This document shows, piece after piece, positions 1 through 6,860 of a DNA stretch of 64,000 bases. Location of the stretch: the NCBI RefSeq assembly GCF_018343615.1, contig NZ_JAGYPI010000001.1:310001-374000 (forward strand). The letters run 5' to 3'. The stretch's first letter is position 1, and each line of letters begins with the position of its first letter. The translations under genes and the position numbers were made by a program. The notes beneath the pieces are model-generated. The model worked only from the letters and a program-made list of their open reading frames with translations. It did no database searches and was not told the origin of the DNA. This stretch comes from Bacillus sp. FJAT-49736 (GTDB lineage: Bacteria; Bacillota; Bacilli; Bacillales; Bacillaceae_C).

Positions 1-248
1 ACGATCATCCCGAAGTAGTAGAGGCAGCTGTAATAGGAATTCCAGATCCGGAGCAAGGGGAAGCGATTAAGTGCTTTGTTGTTCCGAAAAATAGTGATTT
101 GACGGTTGAGGCATTAATCGATTATTGTAAGGAGCGGCTTGCAAAATATAAGCTGCCAAAAGCAATTGAATTTCTGGAAGAGCTCCCGAAAAACTCTACA
201 GGGAAAATTCTAAGAAGAGCTTTAAAAGATCAGGTTATATCAAAATAA
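1..248 (+). CDS. Acyl-CoA ligase, C-terminal fragment (window edge)
   Basis: This is the last 82 codons of an AMP-forming acyl-CoA synthetase whose start lies outside the window. The reading frame shows the typical C-terminal lid domain: [20 protein letters not shown], then [19 protein letters not shown], with the lysine of the PK(N/T)xTGKI motif that contacts the adenylate. The family joins a fatty or other carboxylic acid to CoA through an acyl-AMP. In B. subtilis the ligase lcfB (yhfL) lies just before yhfN, which is also found 3.4 kb downstream here, so an LcfB-like ligase is likely, but the substrate cannot be read from this fragment. A strong hairpin follows at 303. Confidence 0.85.
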   Translation, partial: DHPEVVEAAVIGIPDPEQGEAIKCFVVPKNSDLTVEALIDYCKERLAKYKLPKAIEFLEELPKNSTGKILRRALKDQVISK

Positions 249-302
249 CGGAAATATGCTTTTGCAATGGAATGCTGCATTTAATCCTTGCATAACATGT
301 TT

Positions 303-336
303 AAATGGAGAGCCTAAAAAGCTCTCCATTTCGTTT
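303..336. terminator. Rho-independent terminator, convergent genes
   Basis: An 11-bp perfect inverted repeat (AAATGGAGAGC / GCTCTCCATTT, 303-313 and 321-331) with a 7-nt loop is followed by TCGTTTATT. It lies between the convergent ligase fragment and the minus-strand gene ending at 335, so it can serve both. Confidence 0.75.
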
Positions 337-634
337 ATTGATATGTATCACTGTCAAAGGATAGCGGAGATCCGGTGGATGTGTGCTGGTTGATCCAACC
401 AAGAGACACTTTTGAAACAGCCTCCCAATTTGGAATTTGGGCTTGATGCTGTTCCACCCAGCTCATGCAATATTGCGGATCAATACTTTCTTCCTGACAT
501 TTCGCCAAGAATTGTTGAATGGTGGTTTCTGAACAATTCGTCCATGCACCGCAAATATCAACCCATATTTTCTCCATTTTAGATTGAACGGTCGGGTCAT
601 TTGCAAACGCACCAAATTGATTTTGATAAGCCAA
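335..634 (-). CDS. Small hypothetical protein (99 aa)
   Basis: A reading frame of 99 codons begins with TTG at 634 and is preceded by a good ribosome binding site (GGGAGG, 8 nt spacing). This is the main support that it is real. The product is soluble, slightly acidic, with several Trp (motifs EKIWVDICGAW, CMSWVEQHQ and SLGWINQHT) and three Cys. No signal peptide or membrane segment is visible. I do not recognise a family. It lies alone between a terminator and the enoyl-CoA hydratase gene, which points away from it. No function is proposed. Confidence 0.6.
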   Translation of the reverse strand: MAYQNQFGAFANDPTVQSKMEKIWVDICGAWTNCSETTIQQFLAKCQEESIDPQYCMSWVEQHQAQIPNWEAVSKVSLGWINQHTSTGSPLSFDSDTYQ

Positions 635-830
635 GATGAATACCTCCCTTCAAAAGAATAACGAAACACTATTTTTAAGTATGTCCAAGGTTTCGTAAAT
701 CAAACGATGGATTAACTTTCTATGCAATGGCTGATTTTTTCGTGTTACTTTTCAAATATTGTCTTTAAAAAGGATTTTTCAAAGAAATGTGGAAATAAAA
801 TCATAGGTACAAAAAAAGGGGTGTAAATTC

Positions 831-1607
831 ATGAGTAATATTATATTAGAAGTAAATAATTATATCGGGTACGTAACCTTGAACAGGGCGGAAGCAATGA
901 ATGCCTTTAATTATGATACGTTGTGCGAGCTTGCAAATGTTGTAGAGTCTATTAGAACTAATTCTGAAATACGTGTTGTTGTTTTTCAAGGGTCAGGAGA
1001 AAAGGCATTTAGTGTTGGAGCTGATTTGAAGGAAAGAAAAACGCTTTCGGAACAAGAGGTACGCCGGAATGTACATAAGATTGGCGAGGTTTTTTCCTCC
1101 GTAGAAAAACTGCCTCAACCTACCATAGCGGCCATGAATGGTTATGCTTTTGGCGGCGGGATGGAGCTTGCACTTGCCTGCGATTTTCGAATTGCAGTAA
1201 AAGAAGCAGTAATGGGGCTGACAGAAACAAGTTTGGCTATTATCCCCGGTGCTGGAGGAACCCAAAGACTGCCGCGCTTAATTGGTGAGGCGAAGGCGAT
1301 GGAGTTAATCTTAACTGCAAAAAGATTGACGGCAGATGAAGCTTTAGATTATGGTGTTATAACAAAAACAGTGGGCAGGGAGGAATTTCATCAGGAGGTA
1401 AAGGCTTTCGCTGATAGGATCTTAGCTAATGGACCCATTGCTATTCAACAAGCGAAATTTTCCATAAAAAATGGAATGAATACAGATCTGAATACTGGTT
1501 TAGAGATTGAAAGAAAAGCATATGAGATTACGATTCCAACTGAGGACAGGGTGGAAGCCTTACAGGCATTCGCAGAAAAAAGGAAACCGAATTTCAAAGG
1601 TAAATAA
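831..1607 (+). CDS. Enoyl-CoA hydratase/isomerase family protein
   Basis: The 258-residue protein has the full crotonase fold length. The oxyanion-hole segments are visible: FSVGADLKER near residues 61-70 and NGYAFGGGMELALACDFRIA near 104-123, followed by the conserved PGAGGTQRLPRLIG near 139-152 carrying the second acidic catalytic position. Crotonases hydrate 2-enoyl-CoA or isomerise related thioesters in fatty acid or amino acid breakdown. The start ATG has GGGGTGT upstream. The gene is monocistronic and ends in a 12-bp-stem terminator. The exact substrate cannot be read; an enoyl-CoA hydratase or methylglutaconyl-CoA hydratase are both possible. Confidence 0.9.
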   Translation: MSNIILEVNNYIGYVTLNRAEAMNAFNYDTLCELANVVESIRTNSEIRVVVFQGSGEKAFSVGADLKERKTLSEQEVRRNVHKIGEVFSSVEKLPQPTIAAMNGYAFGGGMELALACDFRIAVKEAVMGLTETSLAIIPGAGGTQRLPRLIGEAKAMELILTAKRLTADEALDYGVITKTVGREEFHQEVKAFADRILANGPIAIQQAKFSIKNGMNTDLNTGLEIERKAYEITIPTEDRVEALQAFAEKRKPNFKGK

Positions 1608-1612
1608 TTATT

Positions 1613-1645
1613 AATGCGATACTGTAGCTGCAGTATCGCATTTTC
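1613..1645 (+). terminator. Rho-independent terminator
   Basis: A 12-bp perfect stem (AATGCGATACTG / CAGTATCGCATT) with a 6-nt loop is followed by TTTTC, 5 bp after the enoyl-CoA hydratase stop codon. Confidence 0.85.
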
Positions 1646-1749
1646 TATATAAGTTTCGCCTTGTACATATGATTATGTGTCTATATAATAGAAATATTAT
1701 TTAGAAAATTCTATACCGTGTTAAGACATTTTGAAACGAGGTGATAATA

Positions 1750-2469
1750 TTGGAAGCTTCTATCGAAAAAACATCAGAGTTTAAAAGAGGCGTTCAATCA
1801 GGGCTCAGCATCGCAATTGGGTATTTTCCGATTGCGTTAGCATTTGGACTATTATCCAAAACAACCGGTTTAACATTATTTGAAACGGTACTTATGAGTT
1901 TGGCAGTTTTTGCAGGAGCAAGCCAATATATGTCATTAAGCTTATTTGCTTCCGGTGCTGGAGCATTTGTTATTATTTTTACTACTTTCGTAGTCAATAT
2001 CCGCCATTTTTTAATGTCTGCCTCCTTAAATGAAAAGGTAGAGAAAGAAAATCCTATTATTAAAAGCCTTTATGCTTTCGGAATCACAGACGAGACATTT
2101 TCGGTAATGGCTACGAAAGACGGAAAGGTAAGCACAGGATTTGCGTTTGGAGTAATTGGTATTTCTTATGCGAGCTGGGTGGTTAATTCGGGAATTGGCT
2201 ATGTGATTGGTGCAAGTCTTCCACAGGTTTTACAGGAAAGCATGACGGTTGCTCTATATGCCATGTTTATTGGATTATTAGTTCCATCGCTAAAAAAGAG
2301 CATGAAGGTTGTCTATCTAGCTGTACTGGCAGCTGCTTTTAATAGTATTTTCATATTTTCCAAGCTTTTGGAGGATGGATGGGCCATTGTTATTTCTACG
2401 ATTTTGTCCGCTATCATAGTAGAGCTGGCGGAGTCGATAAAGCGTCGAAAAAGGGGGAATGAATCATGA
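1750..2469 (+). CDS. azlC: AzlC-family branched-chain amino acid exporter, large subunit
   Basis: The product is a hydrophobic protein of about 239 residues with an early motif GVQSGLSIAIGYFPIALAFG and FAGASQYMSLSL, both typical of AzlC/YgaZ. AzlC pairs with the small subunit AzlD to export branched-chain amino acids or analogues across the cytoplasmic membrane. A longer frame opens with GTG at 1741, but that codon sits inside the Shine-Dalgarno GAGGTGAT; TTG at 1750 has correct spacing and is preferred. The stop overlaps the azlD start as ATGA, so the two are translationally coupled. No Lrp-type azlB regulator is adjacent. Confidence 0.88.
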   Translation: MEASIEKTSEFKRGVQSGLSIAIGYFPIALAFGLLSKTTGLTLFETVLMSLAVFAGASQYMSLSLFASGAGAFVIIFTTFVVNIRHFLMSASLNEKVEKENPIIKSLYAFGITDETFSVMATKDGKVSTGFAFGVIGISYASWVVNSGIGYVIGASLPQVLQESMTVALYAMFIGLLVPSLKKSMKVVYLAVLAAAFNSIFIFSKLLEDGWAIVISTILSAIIVELAESIKRRKRGNES

Positions 2470-2771
2470 GCAGCTCTGTTATTTGGATCATAATTGGAAT
2501 GGCGATTGTTACATACGTGCCAAGAATGCTTCCGCTTGCATTATTCCAAGGAAAATCCATGCCGCCGTTTTTGGAGGGGATATTACGAAATGTTCCCTTT
2601 GCGATACTAGGAGCACTCATTTTTCCAAAGATTTTTCTGATTCAAGAGGATATTTGGTTCGGAATTACTGGTGCAGTTGCTGCTTTAATTTTAGCTTTTT
2701 TGGGTGCAAATGTGATTGTGGTTGTTTTGGGGTCCATCGGAGTTTTAAGCCTCTATTCATTAATATTTTAA
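2466..2771 (+). CDS. azlD: AzlD-family branched-chain amino acid exporter, small subunit
   Basis: The 101-residue product is almost entirely hydrophobic, with three to four predicted membrane segments and the family motif TYVPRMLPLALFQGKSMPPF near residues 14-33. Its start ATG overlaps the stop of azlC by 4 bp, the usual arrangement of this two-subunit exporter. It probably assembles with AzlC in the membrane. Confidence 0.88.
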   Translation: MSSSVIWIIIGMAIVTYVPRMLPLALFQGKSMPPFLEGILRNVPFAILGALIFPKIFLIQEDIWFGITGAVAALILAFLGANVIVVVLGSIGVLSLYSLIF

Positions 2772-2840
2772 AATTGAGTCTCAGATAGGGAACGTTTGAA
2801 TAAATATAATAGTACGACTACCTATCTTGAGGGTGAACAA

Positions 2841-3503
2841 ATGAATTCATCAAATTTTATTTATCCAAATGACTTGTTGAGGTTCTGTGCTATCGGGGAC
2901 TCTTTGACACTTGGAGTTGGCTCCTCCTATTTTGTTAAGGGATTTATTACTAAATACTTATGGTTATTGCGGAGGTCATTACAAGTGCCCATCGTTCCGT
3001 ATATATTTGGGAGAAATGGTGCAACAACTGCCAATATTTTAAGAAGCTTAGACCACCCATTCGTTAAAGAGGGCATTATCCGTTCAAAAGTGATAACGAT
3101 AACCGCAGGCGGAAATGACTTGATTGATGCTGCGGAGTCCTTTTTAAGAACGAAAAATGAAAAGGAATTTTTCAATGCAGTGGATCATGGAAAAAAGAAT
3201 TTAGCCGCCATCATAGACACTATTCAAGGTATGAAGAAGAATGGAAGTCCTTATATTATTCGAATGATGAATTTATATGATCCCTTTGAAAATATTCCTG
3301 GGACGGATAAATGGGTAGAGGCTTTTAACCAGGGTATTGAACGGTTATCCTCACCACCGAACATAAAGGTTGCTAATATTCATGACCGATTCAAAGGAAG
3401 GACGAAGGAATTATTAGCAAGAGACCATGTCCATCCTAATGATAAGGGGTATGGTATTATTGCAGATGCCATATTTGAGCTTGGGGTTGATCCGTTATAT
3501 TAA
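2841..3503 (+). CDS. SGNH/GDSL-type lipase/esterase
   Basis: The protein has the SGNH hydrolase blocks. Block I is IGDSLTLGVGS with the nucleophilic Ser, block III is TAGGNDLIDAA, and block V is DHVHPNDKGYG with the catalytic Asp and His. The frame is open from TTG 2796, but ATG 2841 has a good ribosome binding site (GAGGGTGAAC) and gives a 220-residue protein starting just before the first domain strand, so it is preferred. No signal peptide is present, so the enzyme is probably cytoplasmic. It lies 69 bp after azlD and may be read with it. Substrate unknown; acyl esters are typical. Confidence 0.85.
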   Translation: MNSSNFIYPNDLLRFCAIGDSLTLGVGSSYFVKGFITKYLWLLRRSLQVPIVPYIFGRNGATTANILRSLDHPFVKEGIIRSKVITITAGGNDLIDAAESFLRTKNEKEFFNAVDHGKKNLAAIIDTIQGMKKNGSPYIIRMMNLYDPFENIPGTDKWVEAFNQGIERLSSPPNIKVANIHDRFKGRTKELLARDHVHPNDKGYGIIADAIFELGVDPLY

Positions 3504-3512
3504 GTGGCATTG

Positions 3513-3540
3513 GGGCAGGATGTTTCTTGCCCTATTTATT
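3513..3540 (+). terminator. Possible terminator after the lipase gene
   Basis: An imperfect 8-bp stem (GGGCAGGA / TCTTGCCC, one mismatch) is followed by TATTTATTA. It lies 10 bp after the stop codon. The T tract is interrupted, so this is a weak call. Confidence 0.4.
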
Positions 3541-3664
3541 ATGAGGGCTAGCTAACGTATTTGTAGGGTATATTTTAATTATGATGAAAAACTTCTTAAT
3601 TCCTGTTCTATTTCTTGTGATTTTTTCTACATTTAATAAAGAGGACAAGAAGGGAGGAATATAA

Positions 3665-4936
3665 TTGTTAAGAAAATGGGCATTTCGGGCAGTAATAGCA
3701 TATTTGCTATTTGGTCTAGCCATTTACATGTATTTATTCTATATTGCAAATTCCGCTATTCCTGACGGGCTAAAAGGTACAAGCGCTGACCCATCCACTT
3801 TTTTAAATGGTAGAGAACTAATGCTAAGTCAGGAATATTCGAAGATTAAAAATCTGTTATTTTTTATTTCCACTCCATATGAATGGCTTTTTTATTTTCT
3901 TGTACTTATTTTTGGAGTTTCAAGAGGGTTTGAAAGATGGGCGAAGAATACATCAAGGTTTCATATCATACAATCCGCTGTTTATCTTTTTTGGCTCTCC
4001 CTTTTATCGTTTATTGCAACCTTTCCGTTAAGCTATATTTCTTATCAGTTTTCAAAAATATACCATATATCTACTCAAACCTTTAGTAGTTGGATGAAGG
4101 ATGAAGTGATAGACTTTTGGGTGAATATAGCGATAATGTTTATTATTGTTACCGTTCTATATGCCTTAATGAGAAAATTTAAGAAAAGATGGTGGCTGCC
4201 GGCATGGCTTCTCTCGGTACCATTTACAATTTTCTTGATGTTCATACAGCCTGTTGTGATTGACCCGCTTTATAATGATTTTTATCCGCTTAAAGATAAG
4301 GCGCTTGAAACAAAAATTCTGGCACTGGCAGATAAAGCGCAAATTCCGGCACAACATGTATATGAAGTGAATATGTCTGAAAAAACAAGTGCGCTTAATG
4401 CATATGTTGCGGGAATTGGCTCCAATGCTCGCATCGTTTTATGGGATACGACCCTTAACAAATTAAATGATAAGGAAATTTTATTCATCATGGCACATGA
4501 AATGGGACATTATGTTGAAAAGCATATATACTTCGGTATTGCCGGATATTTGCTGTTGTCACTTGTTGGTTTATGGCTTACCTCCATCCTGATGAATAAA
4601 ATAGTGAGCAGAAAAGGGGAGCAATTGAAGATTAATAGTGTTTCCTCTTTAAGCTCATTGCCGCTATTTTTACTTATTGTTTCAATTTTGCTTTTTGCAG
4701 TAAGTCCATTAACAAATTGGGCTTCACGGTATGAGGAAATGCGCGCCGACCGTTACGGAATTGAAATGACCCATAATCAAAAAGCGGCTGTCCAGGCATT
4801 TCAGGATTTAACGAAGTCCGGATTAAGTGAAGTGAATCCTCCTTTAATAGTGAAAATTTTCCGCTATGATCATCCGACTATGTTAGAAAGAATTCAAATG
4901 ATAGAAAACTTCCAGTTTACAAAATCGAAACCATAA
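3665..4936 (+). CDS. yhfN: M48 family membrane metallopeptidase, Ste24/CAAX-protease type (YhfN-like)
   Basis: This 423-residue membrane protein has an N-terminal membrane helix, several further membrane segments and the zinc motif MAHEMGHYVEKH (His278, Glu279, His282). A third zinc ligand is in YEEMRADRYG near residue 357. The layout is that of Ste24-type M48 proteases, which act on membrane or exported proteins. B. subtilis YhfN has the same length and the same position upstream of yhzC-comK, which supports the symbol. The start is TTG with the strong site GGGAGGAATATAA. The natural substrate is not known. Confidence 0.88.
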   Translation: MLRKWAFRAVIAYLLFGLAIYMYLFYIANSAIPDGLKGTSADPSTFLNGRELMLSQEYSKIKNLLFFISTPYEWLFYFLVLIFGVSRGFERWAKNTSRFHIIQSAVYLFWLSLLSFIATFPLSYISYQFSKIYHISTQTFSSWMKDEVIDFWVNIAIMFIIVTVLYALMRKFKKRWWLPAWLLSVPFTIFLMFIQPVVIDPLYNDFYPLKDKALETKILALADKAQIPAQHVYEVNMSEKTSALNAYVAGIGSNARIVLWDTTLNKLNDKEILFIMAHEMGHYVEKHIYFGIAGYLLLSLVGLWLTSILMNKIVSRKGEQLKINSVSSLSSLPLFLLIVSILLFAVSPLTNWASRYEEMRADRYGIEMTHNQKAAVQAFQDLTKSGLSEVNPPLIVKIFRYDHPTMLERIQMIENFQFTKSKP

Positions 4937-4945
4937 ATAACAAAG

Positions 4946-4980
4946 AAATCCCTTTGAGCTTAATGTCAAAGGGATTTTTA
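4946..4980. terminator. Terminator between yhfN and yhzC
   Basis: A 12-bp perfect stem (AAATCCCTTTGA / TCAAAGGGATTT) with an 8-nt loop is followed by TTTTTA on the plus strand. The convergent minus-strand gene ends 16 bp away, so the hairpin may serve both. Confidence 0.8.
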
Positions 4981-4995
4981 ATATTTGCTTTAATG

Positions 4996-5232
4996 TTAAG
5001 AGCCAAAACGTTCCTGAAGTACTTTTAGATCAGAAGTGAGTTTCATGAAGTTTTTTTTGTCTTTTCTATCCAATGCCTCGTCAATTTTGTACAGGAGTAG
5101 TTCCTTTTGTCTTTTTAAAACTAATTCGTTTAAGACCATATCTGAATAAATTTGCATCATCAATTTTTCATTTTGTAGCTGTGTCATCGCATAATCCTTC
5201 ATCAATTCTGTGTAAGATTTCTTTCTTTCCAT
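4996..5232 (-). CDS. yhzC: IDEAL-domain protein (YhzC-like)
   Basis: The 78-residue protein is rich in Lys, Glu and Leu and carries the motif that names the IDEAL domain (LLYKIDEALDRKDKKNFMKL, residues about 46-65). The rest is predicted helical. IDEAL domains occur in short Firmicute proteins, often beside competence or membrane-stress genes, and their role is not settled. In B. subtilis yhzC lies next to comK, as here, where the two genes are divergent. The start ATG is preceded by AGGTGATC. The assignment rests on the motif and synteny. Confidence 0.75.
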   Translation of the reverse strand: MERKKSYTELMKDYAMTQLQNEKLMMQIYSDMVLNELVLKRQKELLLYKIDEALDRKDKKNFMKLTSDLKVLQERFGS

Positions 5233-5404
5233 CGATGATCACCTCTTTTGCTTTTAAATATTATAGCAAAAAAGAAATGGATAATCAACAGAACAGTTGT
5301 AATTTTCTGATAAAATAAACTAAAACTATCGATGCAACCTTTGACATTTTTCTATATATTTCAGCATCTTTCTTTTAAAAGTTCTGATTTTTTTGAAAAA
5401 ATAA

Positions 5405-5433
5405 ATGACAAAATTGGAAGTACATGCTATTAT
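5405..5433 (+). promoter_or_regulatory. Putative sigma-A promoter of comK
   Basis: ATGACA at 5405-5410 and TATTAT at 5428-5433 are separated by exactly 17 bp, giving near-consensus -35 and -10 boxes about 40 bp before the comK start. The upstream DNA (5340-5400) is very rich in A and T tracts, as expected for ComK autoregulation, but I could not find a clean AAAA-N5-TTTT K-box. Confidence 0.5.
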
Positions 5434-5472
5434 AGGTTTATATATGGAAAATATTGTAGAAAGGAAGCGGAA

Positions 5473-6048
5473 ATGATGCGAGAAAAAAGTCCATTAATTG
5501 AAGAATATGAAATTACTCCATATACGATGGCAATTATTCCAATCCAGTATGGATCACGAATGTATACGGAGGTATTGGAAACCCAGGAACGTTTTATTTC
5601 ACCGTTCAGGCCATTAGAGATTGTGAAAAAAAGTTGTGAATATTTTGGTTCATCCCTAATAGGTAGGAAAGAAGGAACAAAGCGCCTCATAGGCATTACA
5701 CATAAAGCACCCATCATAGTAGATCCCCACACATCCATTTATCTATTTCCTACGACATCACCGACAAATCCACAATGTATATGGATTTCACACGACCATG
5801 TTTTCCATCAAGAAAAGGCAAGCTCCAATTCTACATTAGTTACATTCAGAAACAAGGAAACTTTAACAGTGCCTGTTTCTATCAGTTCATTTGAAAATCA
5901 AATGTATCGGACTTCCCTCCTGCGTATTAGATTTACACAGCATATCCAGCATATGGAGAAACGGGGCGGAAAACCGAAGGGCTTTATTATGCAATTAGAA
6001 GCGTCCGAACGGAAAAGGAATTATAAGTTAAATAATGATCATTTATGA
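5473..6048 (+). CDS. comK: Competence transcription factor ComK
   Basis: The frame is open from 5332, but ATG at 5473 (with AAAGGAAGCGG upstream) gives 191 residues, matching B. subtilis ComK (192). Conserved stretches are visible, including IEEYEITPYTMAIIPIQYGS near the N terminus and KRLIGITHKAPI in the middle. ComK is the master activator of DNA-uptake genes; it binds A/T-rich K-boxes in the DNA minor groove. The neighbours yhzC and yhjD are those found in B. subtilis, and comZ, a negative regulator of comK in that species, lies at 59.0 kb in this window. Whether the strain is naturally competent cannot be told from this gene alone. Confidence 0.92.
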   Translation: MMREKSPLIEEYEITPYTMAIIPIQYGSRMYTEVLETQERFISPFRPLEIVKKSCEYFGSSLIGRKEGTKRLIGITHKAPIIVDPHTSIYLFPTTSPTNPQCIWISHDHVFHQEKASSNSTLVTFRNKETLTVPVSISSFENQMYRTSLLRIRFTQHIQHMEKRGGKPKGFIMQLEASERKRNYKLNNDHL

Positions 6049-6057
6049 TAAGCCCTG

Positions 6058-6082
6058 GGAGCAATGAAAATAGTATTGCTCC
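6058..6082. terminator. Hairpin between convergent comK and yhjD
   Basis: An 8-bp perfect stem (GGAGCAAT / ATTGCTCC) lies between the two convergent stop codons. Neither side has a long T run, so termination would be modest. Confidence 0.45.
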
Positions 6083-6472
6083 TTAAGCTTCTTTCGGTGC
6101 ATTAATTGGATTATGCAAAAATCGTTGATACAAATAATATCTTAAGAGCTCCTCTGTGCGATTTCGCAGTCTTGGATTAAAATAATTATGATGCTCTTCA
6201 TATCCTTTGTACAAAAACATATACATAGTAAAGGTATCATCAGATTGGATGCGTTCTACCTTTATTTGGTGCTTTCTCATGTATCGCTTCACTTCGGCCA
6301 ATTCTTTCTGAATGAACCTCATGGTTTCATCAATCCATTCAAGGTACGGCTTCTTTAATTTAAAAGGGCTTCTGTCAATAATGGCAAGATCACGATTCAA
6401 AACGCTCAAAACCATTGGTAGGTAAATGGCTTGCTCGATAATATCTCGATCCTGATCGGGTATTTTTGTCAT
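6083..6472 (-). CDS. yhjD: YhjD-like hypothetical protein
   Basis: The 129-residue soluble protein is rich in aromatic and charged residues (ending with GYEEHHNYFNPRLRNRTEEL and LRYYLYQRFLHNP). It has no signal peptide or catalytic motif that I recognise. In B. subtilis the uncharacterised gene yhjD, of similar size, lies between comK and yhjE; this gene has the same context here, with only an S9 peptidase inserted. The symbol is therefore based mostly on synteny. It is convergent with comK. Function unknown. Confidence 0.65.
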   Translation of the reverse strand: MTKIPDQDRDIIEQAIYLPMVLSVLNRDLAIIDRSPFKLKKPYLEWIDETMRFIQKELAEVKRYMRKHQIKVERIQSDDTFTMYMFLYKGYEEHHNYFNPRLRNRTEELLRYYLYQRFLHNPINAPKEA

Positions 6473-6860
6473 GCAATAATCCCTCTTTTCTAATTATAGA
6501 ACACCTGTTCGATAATTTATTTTACATAAGAACAATACAAAATTCAAGTGATACTTTTCGATGAATGGTTGCCTTTTTAAGTAAGTGCTCATAGTTTCGC
6601 GGCAACTTATCTTAAAGAATGTATTCATTGAAGAATGGTAATAAGATTTTGGGTCATCCAAAGCAGCAAGATTTAGATAATAGCCTTTCGTTATTTTCTC
6701 TATTCGTTTTATAACCATTCAAGAAATGACTGTAATAAAAAAATTTGAAATATTTTAACTTTATGAAAGGGAAAAAGTTTTGAGTGTCGAAATAAATAAT
6801 ATAGTAATATCTTTTGCCGACTAGTTTTTTGGCGTATTTTAAAATGAAAGGTGATATGGC
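6473..6860. other. 388-bp intergenic region without a supported gene
   Basis: This AT-rich stretch separates the minus-strand yhjD-like gene from the plus-strand S9 peptidase, so it must hold two divergent promoters. TTGAGT at 6780 with TAATAT at 6805 is a possible but poorly spaced promoter for the peptidase. Short reading frames here lack ribosome binding sites. I see no clear repeat or RNA structure. Confidence 0.5.

Noticed and set aside
2459-2788. Plus-strand frame of 109 codons overlapping azlD
   Set aside because: A shadow of azlD in another frame; Cys- and Ser-rich, without the family's hydrophobic pattern and without a ribosome binding site.
5340-5400. ComK K-box (AAAA-N5-TTTT) upstream of comK
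   Set aside because: A and T tracts are present (for example AAAAGTTCTGATTTT) but with N7 spacing, not the N5 of the consensus.
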